Source: Streptomyces sp. 71268
GTDB lineage: Bacteria > Actinomycetota > Actinomycetes > Streptomycetales > Streptomycetaceae
Length of the DNA stretch: 64,000 bases
Reading direction: 5' to 3'
NCBI RefSeq assembly: GCF_029392895.1
Contig: NZ_CP114200.1
Span: 5,396,001-5,460,000 of the forward strand
Part shown: positions 15,615-24,319 of the stretch, in pieces
Position numbering within the stretch: the first letter of the stretch is position 1
Layout of the letters: every line of letters starts with the position of its first letter
Made by a program: the position numbers and the translations under genes
The notes under the pieces: model-generated
The model's database searches: none
Seen by the model: only the letters and a program-made list of their open reading frames with translations
Told to the model about the DNA's origin: nothing

Positions 15615-17069
15615 ATGAGTGCGGTCGGGGGCGTCCAGGAGTGGACGCCGAGTGGCCCGTATCCGATCCGATGGGCGCACCGGGCCGCGCGGCGGGTGTG
15701 TGCCCTCGACGCCCGCCGCCCGGTGCTGTGGGACGCGTTGCTGACGCTGGTGTTCGCCATCGCGGCCTGCGTGGACGTGGGCGGCGGCAACTGGCGGCGG
15801 ATCGCCCACTCCGGCGAGGTGCCGGTGGCGCTGGTGGCGGCCATGGCGGCGGGCTTCGTCCTGGCACTGCCCTGGCATCGCAGACGCCCGCTGGCCGCGT
15901 TCGCCGTCATGACGGCGGTCGGCCTGGTGGACGCGTGGGTGGGTACGCGGCTCCAGGTCGGCCAGTTGGGTCAGTTGATCGTGCTCTTCTGCATCGCCCT
16001 GCGGCTACCGGGCAAGGCCCTGACGGTCGCCGGCGCGCTGGTCGTCACGCAGGCGGCGGTGGGCGCCTCGCGCTGGCCCGAGGGGGACTGGGGGCAGGCG
16101 TTCCTCCCCGTCGTCACGGGCAGCGTCGTGGTGGCGCTGCTCGGCATAGCGGTCCGCAGCCGCCGCGACTACACGGCCTCGCTCGTGGATCGGGCCCGCC
16201 AGCTTGAGGTCGAACGCGACCAGCAGGCCCAACTCGCCGCCGCGGCCGAACGCGCCCGCATCGCCCGCGAGATGCACGACATCATCGGCCACAACCTCTC
16301 GGTCATCACCGGCCTGGCCGACGGCGGTTCGTACGCGGCGCGCAAGAACCCCGAGCGCGCGGCTCAGGCGCTGACGGCGATCGGCGCCACCAGCCGGCAG
16401 GCGCTGGACGAGTTGCGCAGACTGCTCGGCGTGCTGCGCGACGACGACGACACGGACGCGCGGCCCGAGCCCGAACTCGGTCCGCAGCCCACGCTCGCCG
16501 ACCTCGGCACACTCGTGGACCGGGTACGGGAGGCGGGGCTACCGGTCCGCCTGTCGGAGCGCGGCACGCCCGCGCCGGGCTCACCCGGCCGCGAGCTGAC
16601 CGTGTACCGGGTCGTACAGGAGGCGCTGACCAACACGCTCAAGCACGCGGGCCCGCAGGCCACGGCCATGGTCGAGGTGACGCACGCGCCGCACGCGCTG
16701 TCCGTCGCCGTCACCGACACGGGTGGGCCCGTGCGCCGGCTACGCCACGCACAGCTCGCGACGGGCGACGGCCACCAGGGCAGGGGCCTGCGCGGCATGC
16801 GCGAGCGGGCCGCGCTCTACGACGGGGCCCTCACCGCAGGGCCACGCTCGGACGGCGGCTGGCACGTACGCCTGGAACTCCCCGCGTCCACCACCACCCC
16901 ACCCCCCACGCCCACCAGCCCCCGGCGGCGCGGACCCCGAGCCGGCCCCGCGAGCCGAGCCCGGTGCGCCCGACCCCGACCCCCAGGACGCGGACGCCGC
17001 CGCGACGGACGCTGTGCGCGCCAAACGGGCGACGCGCGAGAGGCGAGACGCGCGGGCCACGGGCACTGA
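15615..17069 (+). CDS. NarL-system sensor histidine kinase (HisKA_3)
   Basis: Sensor kinase of 484 aa. Four to six hydrophobic segments lie between residues 38 and 180 with very short loops, so it probably senses a signal in or at the membrane. The HisKA_3 phospho-acceptor is His221 in EMHDIIGHNLSV, and the HATPase has VTDTGGP and GRGLRGMRERAALYDG. The ATG at 15615 follows GGGG-rich sequence. After the catalytic domain a Pro/Arg-rich tail of about 60 residues runs into a 45-bp tandem repeat, and the stop codon lies inside the first repeat copy. The response regulator follows 84 bp downstream. Confidence 0.93.
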   Translation: MSAVGGVQEWTPSGPYPIRWAHRAARRVCALDARRPVLWDALLTLVFAIAACVDVGGGNWRRIAHSGEVPVALVAAMAAGFVLALPWHRRRPLAAFAVMTAVGLVDAWVGTRLQVGQLGQLIVLFCIALRLPGKALTVAGALVVTQAAVGASRWPEGDWGQAFLPVVTGSVVVALLGIAVRSRRDYTASLVDRARQLEVERDQQAQLAAAAERARIAREMHDIIGHNLSVITGLADGGSYAARKNPERAAQALTAIGATSRQALDELRRLLGVLRDDDDTDARPEPELGPQPTLADLGTLVDRVREAGLPVRLSERGTPAPGSPGRELTVYRVVQEALTNTLKHAGPQATAMVEVTHAPHALSVAVTDTGGPVRRLRHAQLATGDGHQGRGLRGMRERAALYDGALTAGPRSDGGWHVRLELPASTTTPPPTPTSPRRRGPRAGPASRARCARPRPPGRGRRRDGRCARQTGDAREARRAGHGH

Positions 17070-17136
17070 GCGCGGGACGCGCGAGAGGCGGGACGGGCGG
17101 GCGACGGGTACAGAGCGCGGGACGCGCGAGAGGCGA
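17031..17136. repeat. 45-bp tandem repeat at the kinase 3' end (about 2.3 copies)
   Basis: Units begin GACGCGCGAGAGGCG at 17031, 17076 and 17121. The first two are full 45-bp copies with a few substitutions and the third is partial. Copy 1 contains the kinase stop TGA (17067-17069); in copy 2 the same position reads AGA. The period is a multiple of 3, so gain or loss of units would alter the tail length without shifting frame. Confidence 0.8.
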
Positions 17137-17153
17137 GAGGCGGGTGGTGCGTC

Positions 17154-17840
17154 GTGACCACCGTCCTCATCGTCGACGACCAGCCGTTGCAGCGCTTCGG
17201 CTTCCGCATGTTGCTGGAGAGCCAGGACGACATGGCGGTCCTCGGCGAGGCGGACAACGGGACCGCGGCCGTCCGCCAGACCGCCGAACTACGCCCCGAC
17301 GTCGTCCTGATGGACGTCCGGATGCCGGGCCTGGACGGCGTGGAGGCCACCCGCCGCATCGTGGCCGCCGGCGACCGCAGCCGCGTGCTGATCCTGACCA
17401 CGTTCGACCTCGACGAGTACGCGTACGCCGGGTTGCGCGCCGGGGCCAGCGGCTTCCTGGTCAAGGACGCCCAGCCGGAGGAGTTGCTCGCCGGCATCCG
17501 CGCGGTGGCCAGCGGCGACGCCGTGGTCGCCCCGGGCCTGACCCGCCGCCTGCTCGACGCCTACGCGGACCGGTTGCCGACGCCGGGCGCCGGGCCGGGT
17601 GGGAACCGTGCGGAGGGCGCGCCCGACCCGCGGCTTGAGGCCCTCACCGAGCGGGAGCGGGAGATCCTCACCGTGATCGGCAAGGGCTGGTCCAACGCCG
17701 AGATCAGCGCCCGCTTCCGGCTCGCCGAGTCCACGGTCAAGACCCACATCAGCCGCATCCTCGCCAAGACGGGCGCCCGCGACCGGGTGCAGGCCGTGAT
17801 CCTGGCGTACGACACACGACTGGTGCGTCCCGCGCCATGA
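17154..17840 (+). CDS. LuxR/NarL-family response regulator
   Basis: Regulator of 228 aa partnered with the kinase just upstream. The receiver has DDQ at residues 8-10, phospho-acceptor Asp54 in VVLMDVRMPG and Lys in SGFLVKDA. The C-terminal LuxR helix-turn-helix (LTEREREILTVIGKGWSNAE, then STVKTHISRILAKTGARDR) covers about residues 160-220. Start is GTG at 17154, after AGGCGGGTGG. It probably controls the ABC exporter upstream, since exporter plus NarL pair is a common arrangement, but this is inference. Confidence 0.95.
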   Translation: MTTVLIVDDQPLQRFGFRMLLESQDDMAVLGEADNGTAAVRQTAELRPDVVLMDVRMPGLDGVEATRRIVAAGDRSRVLILTTFDLDEYAYAGLRAGASGFLVKDAQPEELLAGIRAVASGDAVVAPGLTRRLLDAYADRLPTPGAGPGGNRAEGAPDPRLEALTEREREILTVIGKGWSNAEISARFRLAESTVKTHISRILAKTGARDRVQAVILAYDTRLVRPAP

Positions 17841-17863
17841 CGCCGTCACGGCCCCGGGGGGCC

Positions 17864-19204
17864 TCAGAGGCGGGGGCGGCCCAGGGCGCGGTACGTCCAG
17901 TCGGCCTGGCGCCAGACGTCGGGGTCGAGCGCGTTGCGGCCGTCGAGGATGCGGCGGTCGTCCACGACGGCGCCCAGCTCCTCCGGGTCCAGTTCGCGGA
18001 ACTCGCGCCACTCCGTCAGGTGCAGTACGACATGGGCGCCGCGCACCGCGTCCAGGGCGCTCGGGGCGTACCCCAGGGTGGGGAACAGGGCGCGCGCGTT
18101 GTCCATCCCCTTCGGGTCGAACACCGTGACCTGCGCGCCTTGGAGGTGGATCTGACCGGCCACGTTGAGCGCCGGCGAGTCCCGTACGTCGTCCGAGTCC
18201 GGCTTGAACGCCGCGCCCAGCACCGCGACCCGCTTGCCCAGGAAGGAGCCGCCCACGGCGTCGCGGGCCAGTTCGACCATGTGGCCGCGGCGCCGCATGT
18301 TGATCGAGTCGACCTCGCGGAGGAAGGTGAGGGCCTGGTCGGCGCCGAGTTCGCCGGCGCGGGCCATGAAGGCCCGGATGTCCTTGGGCAGGCATCCGCC
18401 GCCGAACCCGATCCCGGCGCGCAGGAACTTCTTCCCGATCCGCTCGTCATGGCCGATCGCCTCGGCCAGCTTGACCACGTCGCCGTCGGCGGCCTCGCAC
18501 ACCTCGGCCATCGCGTTGATGAACGAGATCTTGGTGGCCAGGAAGGAGTTCGCGGAGGTCTTCACCAGCTCGGCGGTGGGGAAGTCGGTCACCACGAACG
18601 GCGTGCCCGCGGCCAGTGGCGCCGCGTACACCTCGCGCAGCACCTTCTCGGCCCGCTCGCTGGTGACGCCCGCGACGATGCGGTCCGGCCGCAGGGTGTC
18701 CTGGACGGCGAAGCCCTCGCGCAGGAACTCCGGGTTCCAGGCCAGCTCCGCGTCCTCGCCCACCGGCGCCAGCTCGCGCAGGCGCGCGGCCAGCCGGCTC
18801 GCGCTGCCGACCGGGACCGTGGACTTGCCGACGACCAGCGCGGGGCGGCGCAGCAGCGGGGCGAGGGACTCGAAGGCGCTGTCCACGTACCGCATGTCGC
18901 AGGCGTACTCGCCCTGCTTCTGTGGCGTGTTGACGCACACGAAGTGCACGTCGCCGAAGTCGGCGACCTCCTCGTAGGAGGTGGTGAACCGCAGCCGCCC
19001 GGTGCTGCCCTCGTGGCCGGCGACGTGCTGCCGCAGCAGGTCCTCAAGGCCCGGTTCGTACATCGGCACCCGGCCCGAGGAGAGCAGTTCGATCTTCGCG
19101 GGGTCGATGTCGAGGCCCAGCACCTCGAACCCGAGTTCGGCCATGGCCGCGGCGTGGGTGGCGCCGAGATACCCGGTGCCGATCACAGTGATCTTGGGGG
19201 CCAT
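17864..19204 (-). CDS. UDP-glucose/GDP-mannose dehydrogenase family protein
   Basis: NAD-dependent 6-dehydrogenase of 446 aa, most likely UDP-glucose 6-dehydrogenase making UDP-glucuronate for surface or secondary-metabolite glycosides. The N-terminal Rossmann motif is VIGTGYLGATHA. The active-site Cys is in GIGFGGGCLPKDIRAF near residue 260. The C-terminal domain has AVLGAAFKPDSDDVRDSPAL. Start ATG at 19204, just before the promoter region shared with the divergent acyl-CoA dehydrogenase gene. UDP-glucose versus GDP-mannose specificity cannot be settled from sequence reading. Confidence 0.93.
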   Translation of the reverse strand: MAPKITVIGTGYLGATHAAAMAELGFEVLGLDIDPAKIELLSSGRVPMYEPGLEDLLRQHVAGHEGSTGRLRFTTSYEEVADFGDVHFVCVNTPQKQGEYACDMRYVDSAFESLAPLLRRPALVVGKSTVPVGSASRLAARLRELAPVGEDAELAWNPEFLREGFAVQDTLRPDRIVAGVTSERAEKVLREVYAAPLAAGTPFVVTDFPTAELVKTSANSFLATKISFINAMAEVCEAADGDVVKLAEAIGHDERIGKKFLRAGIGFGGGCLPKDIRAFMARAGELGADQALTFLREVDSINMRRRGHMVELARDAVGGSFLGKRVAVLGAAFKPDSDDVRDSPALNVAGQIHLQGAQVTVFDPKGMDNARALFPTLGYAPSALDAVRGAHVVLHLTEWREFRELDPEELGAVVDDRRILDGRNALDPDVWRQADWTYRALGRPRL

Positions 19205-19397
19205 GCTGTGCTCCGTGGGTACGAATCGTGGTGAGGGCGGGCCGGACTGCGTGGCCCGAGCATAGTCGGGGGCTCATCCGGGAAACTGAGCCGCTGTCGT
19301 CTAACTCACGTACCCGCGTCTCGGCCGCCACCCCTAGGATTGGGTTACTTAACGGTTATTAACGCTCGGGTACGCCTACTCAGGGAGTGAGGACACC

Positions 19398-20582
19398 GTG
19401 GCCTCCGCGGAGAAGAACACTGTCGGATTCGACCTCTACCGCCCGGCCGAGGAGCACGACATGCTCCGCGAGTCGGTGCGTGCCCTCGCCGAAGCCAAGA
19501 TCGCGCCGTTCGCGGCCGAGGTGGACGAAGAGGGCCGCTTCCCGCAGGAGGCGCTGGACGCGCTGGTCTCCAACGACCTGCACGCCGTGCACGTCCCCGA
19601 GTCGTACGGCGGCGCCGGGGCCGACGCCCTCGCGACGGTGATCGTCATCGAGGAGGTGGCCCGCGTCTGCGCCTCCTCCTCGCTGATCCCCGCCGTGAAC
19701 AAGCTCGGCTCGCTCCCGGTGATCCTCTCCGGCTCCGAGGAGCTGAAGAAGAAGTACCTGGGCCCGCTGGCCAAGGGCGACGCGATGTTCTCGTACTGCC
19801 TGTCCGAGCCGGACGCGGGCTCGGACGCCGCGGGCATGAAGACCAAGGCGGTCCGGGACGGCGACTTCTACGTCCTCAACGGCGTGAAGCGGTGGATCAC
19901 CAACGCGGGCGTCTCCGACTACTACACGGTCATGGCCGTCACCGACCCGGAGAAGCGGTCCAAGGGCATCTCGGCTTTCGTCGTCGAGAAGGGCGACGAG
20001 GGCGTCTCGTTCGGTGCCCCGGAGAAGAAGCTCGGCATCAAGGGCTCGCCCACCCGCGAGGTCTACTTCGACAACGTCCGCATCCCCGCGGACCGGCTGC
20101 TCGGCGCCGAGGGCACCGGCTTCGCCACCGCGATGAAGACCCTGGACCACACCCGCATCACCATCGCGGCCCAGGCCCTCGGCATCGCGCAGGGCGCCCT
20201 CGACTACGCCAAGGGGTACGTCAAGGAGCGCAAGCAGTTCGGCAAGCCGATCGGCGACTTCCAGGGCGTGCAGTTCATGCTGGCCGACATGGCGATGAAG
20301 CTGGAGGCGGCGCGGCAGCTCACCTACGCGGCGGCGGCCAAGTCCGAGCGCGTCGCGGCCGGCGGCCCCGACGAGGACCTGACCTTCTACGGCGCCGCGG
20401 CCAAGTGCTACGCGTCGGACGCCGCCATGGAGATCACCACCGACGCGGTCCAACTCCTCGGCGGTTACGGCTACACGCGTGACTACCCGGTCGAGCGCAT
20501 GATGCGCGACGCGAAGATCACCCAGATCTACGAGGGCACCAACCAGGTGCAGCGCATCGTCATGGCCCGCAACCTGCCGTAA
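19398..20582 (+). CDS. Acyl-CoA dehydrogenase
   Basis: FAD flavoenzyme of 394 aa oxidising acyl-CoA at the alpha-beta bond. FSYCLSEPDAGSDAAGMKT (about 133-151) and YVLNGVKRWITNAGVSDYY are the first acyl-CoA dehydrogenase signature region. QLLGGYGYTRDYPVERMMRD is the second, and the catalytic Glu379 is in QIYEGTNQVQRI at the C-terminus, as in short/branched-chain enzymes. Start GTG at 19398 follows AGGGAGTGAGG. It is a single gene ending at a strong terminator (20644). Confidence 0.96.
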   Translation: MASAEKNTVGFDLYRPAEEHDMLRESVRALAEAKIAPFAAEVDEEGRFPQEALDALVSNDLHAVHVPESYGGAGADALATVIVIEEVARVCASSSLIPAVNKLGSLPVILSGSEELKKKYLGPLAKGDAMFSYCLSEPDAGSDAAGMKTKAVRDGDFYVLNGVKRWITNAGVSDYYTVMAVTDPEKRSKGISAFVVEKGDEGVSFGAPEKKLGIKGSPTREVYFDNVRIPADRLLGAEGTGFATAMKTLDHTRITIAAQALGIAQGALDYAKGYVKERKQFGKPIGDFQGVQFMLADMAMKLEAARQLTYAAAAKSERVAAGGPDEDLTFYGAAAKCYASDAAMEITTDAVQLLGGYGYTRDYPVERMMRDAKITQIYEGTNQVQRIVMARNLP

Positions 20583-20643
20583 CGGGAGCCGCGCGGGACG
20601 CCGCCACCGCGACTGGCGTGCCCGCGTGACCCACGTACGGAAC

Positions 20644-20672
20644 ACGACCCCCGGTATCGCGCCGGGGGTCGT
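20644..20672 (+). terminator. Rho-independent-type terminator after the acyl-CoA dehydrogenase gene
   Basis: Perfect 11-bp stem ACGACCCCCGG / CCGGGGGTCGT with a 7-nt loop, followed by TTCCGTTTCC. It starts 60 bp after the stop codon. Confidence 0.85.
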
Positions 20673-20741
20673 TTCCGTTTCCCGCGCTCGATGCCGTGCC
20701 AGGGCGTCCGGGGCGCGCCAGGCCCCGCGCCGGTCCCGGCT

Positions 20742-20813
20742 CACAGCCGTGCCCAGTTCAAAGCCCTGCCCCAGTTCACAGCCCTGCCCTAGTTCACAGC
20801 CGCGCCCCAGGCC
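20742..20813. repeat. Imperfect tandem repeat, about 18 bp x 4
   Basis: CACAGCC-TGCCC-AGTT-type units are repeated four times with small changes (CACAGCCGTGCCCAGTT, then CAAAGCC, CACAGCC, CACAGCC versions). The repeat is non-coding, between the terminator at 20644 and the gene at 21037. The rest of 20583-21036 shows no gene. Confidence 0.7.
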
Positions 20814-21036
20814 ACCATCGGCCGCCACCGGCGTACCCCGGCGCGCCCCGCGTCCCGGCGCGCGCCGGGACCCGAGTGGCGGGCGCGTGGCGGTGGCGGG
20901 GGCGCGCGGGTGGTGGCGGCGCTTCGGGCCGGCGGGGCGCGGCGGCGCGAGGCCCGTCACCGGCTTCTCCCGCGGCCTACCGTGAGGACGACAGGTGCGG
21001 CCACGCGGACGCACCGCTCATCCTCGGGGAGCAGCC

Positions 21037-22002
21037 GTGGGAGACGTCTTCGACAAAGTGACCTGGTGGGGCGATGGCAGTACGTCGGGCCCCGCCGTGA
21101 TCCAGCCGATGGACACGCCGATCCTCGCCTGGCGCGGCAACCAGAACAGCCGCAACATCACCGTGGCCAACGCGACCGGCCCGCCCGGTCAACTCGCCGG
21201 CACCGTACTGCGGAAGACGGTCCTCGCCGACGCCTCGCCGTACGCGCCGGCCCTCGCCGGCGGGCTGTTGGCGGACATCCACGGGCAGATGGCCTGGGTC
21301 GACATCAGCGCCGGGCAGCGGCTGCACGTCGCCACGTTGGAGATCGAGACCCGCACCTTCACCTTCACCGGCCGCCTCGCCGGCCGCACCATCGTGAGCG
21401 ACGGCGTCCTCAGCGGGCGCGGCGCCCCCACGCTGGCGGGCTCCAGCCGGGCGGTCCCGCAGCTCGGCGTGGTGGACCAGCAGGGCAACCAGGTCGTGGC
21501 GAACGAGACCAGCCCACTGGTGTTCAGCGCGCTCTCCACGCTGGCCTGGGTCGGGGCGACGCGCGGCCCCGTGCGCCGGTTCAGCCTCAGCGACGTGCCC
21601 GGCGGCCGGTTCCTGTGGGCCTGGACCGCGTCGGACGGCTTCCTGCGGTTCGCGTTCACCACCTCGCCGACCCCGAGCGGGGAGACGCCGGCGGTCGTCC
21701 GCTCGGCCCAGCAGAGCATCGCCCAGCCGTCGGTCGCCTCGTACCGGGGCGGGGTGCACGTCGGGTGGACCGGCGTGGACGGTACCGGGCTGCTCAACGT
21801 CGCCGCCCTCGACCTCGGCCGACTGACGAACGGGGCCGACCCCATCACCTCGGTGAACATCCTCAACGAGCGCGGCATCGGCGCCCCCACGCTGGTGGGC
21901 ATGGCGCCCACCGCCAACGTCCGCGCGCACCGCCTGGCCGTCTTCTGGGCCGGCACCGACGGACAGGGCACCCTCAACGGGGGCCTCGTCTACCGCGAGT
22001 GA
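21037..22002 (+). CDS. Unknown 321-aa protein with repeated propeller/lectin-like blades
   Basis: No family recognised. Start GTG 21037 has GGGGAG 5 nt upstream. No signal peptide is visible (MGDVFDKVTWWGDGSTSGPA). The chain shows about 50-60-residue repeats, each ending in a Trp-x-Gly/Ser-x-Asp-Gly segment: WTASDGFLRFAF, WTGVDGTGLLNVAA, WAGTDGQGTLNG and the weaker WVDISAGQRLHVA. Each is preceded by a beta-strand such as YRGGVHVG or HRLAVF. This recalls Asp-box or beta-propeller lectins. It is a single gene, convergent with the antitoxin-like gene. Confidence 0.7.
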   Translation: MGDVFDKVTWWGDGSTSGPAVIQPMDTPILAWRGNQNSRNITVANATGPPGQLAGTVLRKTVLADASPYAPALAGGLLADIHGQMAWVDISAGQRLHVATLEIETRTFTFTGRLAGRTIVSDGVLSGRGAPTLAGSSRAVPQLGVVDQQGNQVVANETSPLVFSALSTLAWVGATRGPVRRFSLSDVPGGRFLWAWTASDGFLRFAFTTSPTPSGETPAVVRSAQQSIAQPSVASYRGGVHVGWTGVDGTGLLNVAALDLGRLTNGADPITSVNILNERGIGAPTLVGMAPTANVRAHRLAVFWAGTDGQGTLNGGLVYRE

Positions 22003-22184
22003 GCCCCGCGTACTCCGGCGTACGCACATCCACCCCGGGCGGGCTCCGGCGAGGCCGGCGCCGCCCCAGCGCGGACCGTCCCGACGCCGGTCACGCACCG
22101 CTCGCGCGAGACCGGTCCCCGTGGGGAGCGTCCTCGCGGGCCCCGGCGGGGGCCGGTCGATCGCGTGGGGTTGGCGCTTCCGCG

Positions 22185-22370
22185 TCAGCGGCCGGGGTCG
22201 TCCCGGCGCTTGCCCAGTTGGTCGTCGAACTTCTGCTGGGCGGTGTCGATCTTGTCGCGGTGCTTGCCGCCCGTCTTGCGGTCCACGGCGTCACCGGCCT
22301 TGTTCATGCCCTTGCGCGCGGTGTCCTCGTGCCCCTTGAGCATGTTCTTCAGCTTGTCGAGCATGGACAT
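22185..22370 (-). CDS. Small MT0933-like antitoxin-family protein
   Basis: 61 aa, MSMLDKLKNMLKGHEDTARK with a charged helical remainder containing GMNKAGDAVDRKTGGKH and a QQKFDDQLGKR end. This matches the MT0933/Rv0909-type antitoxin family, common as orphan genes in actinobacteria. A GGAGG box lies 6-8 nt upstream of the start (the + strand reads CATGGACATGGCGTCCTCC). No toxin gene is adjacent, so an antitoxin role is not supported by context; many family members may be stress-related DNA- or membrane-associated helices. Confidence 0.8.
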   Translation of the reverse strand: MSMLDKLKNMLKGHEDTARKGMNKAGDAVDRKTGGKHRDKIDTAQQKFDDQLGKRRDDPGR

Positions 22371-22487
22371 GGCGTCCTCCTTGCCGATCCGGCTCTGCTC
22401 TTGTCACCAGCATCTCCGAGCCCGGCCGACCCCGCATCCGCACCCGTTCGGCGGCCCGCGGGCCAGCGTCCGGGCCCGCACACGCCG

Positions 22488-22518
22488 GCGGGCCCCGACA
22501 CGTACTGTCGGGGCCCGC
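22488..22518 (-). terminator. Strong hairpin terminator after the first LCP gene
   Basis: Perfect 12-bp stem GCGGGCCCCGAC / GTCGGGGCCCGC with a 7-nt loop, about 80 bp beyond the LCP stop at 22601 on the minus strand. It also precedes the antitoxin-like gene and so separates the two transcripts. Confidence 0.75.
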
Positions 22519-22600
22519 TCGCTGCCTCATCGTCCTGCCACACCGCCGCCGCCACCGGGCGCCGGCTCACCGTACCGGCGCGGGACTGCTCAGGCGGCGG

Positions 22601-23944
22601 TCACTTCGCCGAGACGGTGACCTTCTCGTCGTTCTTCAACTGCTCGACCAGCTTCTTGACCTGCGGCATGTCCCAGAGCACCGCCGAGCCCTTGGGGGTG
22701 CTGTAGCCGGGGTTGGCGACCGGCATGTTCATCTGCTTGCCGTCGCCGCCCGTGACGCCCTTCATCGCCCAGAACATCGAGCGCAGCTTCCACAGGCTCA
22801 TGTCCTTGTCCACGATCAGCGAGTCGAGGCCCGCGCTCATCGTCGGGTAGAGCCGGAACGGGTTCATGATGGTGCCCGGCGTGGCGGCCTGGGAGGCCAG
22901 CGTGGACAGGAACTTCTGCTGGTTCTTCGTACGCTCCAGGTCGCTGCCCGCCTCGTACCGGTTGCGGACGAAGGCGAGCGCGTCCTTGCCGTCCAGCGTC
23001 TGCTTGCCCTTCTTGAAGTCGGCGCCGGACTTCTTGTCCTTGATGTCGCGCGGGATGTCCATCTCGACGCCGCCGACCGCGTCCACGATCTTCGCGAAGC
23101 CGCCGAAGCCGATCTCCGCGTAGTGGTCGATCTTGAGGCCGGTGTTGTACTCGATCGTCCGGACCAGCAGCTCCGGGCCCTGGATGGAGAACGCGGCGTT
23201 GAGCTTCTGCTGCTGCTGCGGGATGCGCTTGCCGGACTCGGAGCCGGTGAACGCGGGGATCGTCACCCAGGAGTCGCGCGGGAGGCTGACCATGGTGTTC
23301 CCGTTGTCCCCGACGTGCAGGATCATCATCGAGTCCGTGCGCTTGCCGTCGGCCGAGCCGGTGTGCAGGTCCTTCTTCTCCTCGTCGGACATGCCCTCGC
23401 GGCTGTCGGAACCCACGATCAGGTAGTTGGTGCCGCTGCCGCCGCTCGGCCGGTCCTCCACGGCGCCCAGGTCGACCTCGCGCTTGAGCTTGGAGTCGGC
23501 CCAGAAGTACGTGCCGACGGAGACGACCAGGAGGAACGCGAAGACGCTGACCAGGCCGATCGTGATCCGCTTGCGCCAGTTCGGGCGCGCGGGCGGCGGC
23601 CCGGGCGGGGCGCCGTGCGGCGGCTGGCCGCCACCCGGGTCGCGGGGGAGGGGACCGCGGCCGGCGCCGTAGACCTGACCGGTGTTGTACCCGTCGTCAT
23701 AGCCGTCGCCGGCGTGCGCGCCGTCGTAACCAGGGGGCTGCTGCTGGGGCGGGACCGCGCCGCGCGGCGACATCCCGGGCGGCAGCGGCGGCTCGCCGTG
23801 CGGGCCGCGGGACGCGGGGTCGCGGCGGACGTGCGGCATCGAACGTGCGATGTCGGGCGCGGGGCCGCGACCGGCACCGCGACCGGCGCCGCCGCCGCGC
23901 CCCCGGTCGCCGTCGCCATTCCACCCCTCGGGCCAATTGCTCAT
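22601..23944 (-). CDS. LCP-family (LytR-CpsA-Psr) glycopolymer transferase, no LytR_C domain
   Basis: Membrane-anchored phosphotransferase that moves wall glycopolymers (teichoic acids, capsule or glycans) from lipid carriers to peptidoglycan. 447 aa: a disordered Gly/Pro/Arg-rich cytoplasmic N-terminus (1-125), one TM (about 127-149, GLVSVFAFLLVVSVGTYFW), then the extracytoplasmic LCP domain. Active-site landmarks are IVGSDSREG, RTDSMMILHV, SLPRDSWV, LNAAF, KIDHYAEIGFGGF and DALAFVRNRYEAGSDLERT. It ends after the LCP domain. Start ATG 23944 (MSNWPEGWNG); the long frame upstream is noise. First of five LCP paralogues in the window. Confidence 0.94.
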   Translation of the reverse strand: MSNWPEGWNGDGDRGRGGGAGRGAGRGPAPDIARSMPHVRRDPASRGPHGEPPLPPGMSPRGAVPPQQQPPGYDGAHAGDGYDDGYNTGQVYGAGRGPLPRDPGGGQPPHGAPPGPPPARPNWRKRITIGLVSVFAFLLVVSVGTYFWADSKLKREVDLGAVEDRPSGGSGTNYLIVGSDSREGMSDEEKKDLHTGSADGKRTDSMMILHVGDNGNTMVSLPRDSWVTIPAFTGSESGKRIPQQQQKLNAAFSIQGPELLVRTIEYNTGLKIDHYAEIGFGGFAKIVDAVGGVEMDIPRDIKDKKSGADFKKGKQTLDGKDALAFVRNRYEAGSDLERTKNQQKFLSTLASQAATPGTIMNPFRLYPTMSAGLDSLIVDKDMSLWKLRSMFWAMKGVTGGDGKQMNMPVANPGYSTPKGSAVLWDMPQVKKLVEQLKNDEKVTVSAK

Positions 23945-24319
23945 AGCCGAAGTTTGCCCGCTCACACCAGCGCCCTCACAGGGCGGGTGCGGTCTTGGGG
24001 CGGTGCTGTTGCAGAGCTGATGCATTACGGGGCGCGTGAACGGCGGTCTCGACCCTTCAGGCCCGGGCCGTGGAGGCGGCGATACCGGGCAGTCCGCCCA
24101 CGGGCCCGCGCCGGGGGTCGCCCAGCGTGCCGACATCGCGTACGGACCGTGTCGGGCGGTGGGCGGGCGGTGTGCCGGTGAGCCCGGGCCGGCCGGCGCC
24201 AGGTCGCCCCGTACGCTCGATCGCGCCCGCGACACCCGGGCTGACCAGCGTAGATGTACGGCGAGCAACGACAGGGCGGCGTCGACGGCGTCCGAACATG
24301 ATGTCGGGGCCGTCCGCTT
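23945..24319. other. Divergent promoter region between LCP 1 and the thioesterase
   Basis: About 375 bp, GC-rich. I find no gene, strong repeat or clear promoter hexamers. It must hold start signals for both flanking genes. Confidence 0.35.
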
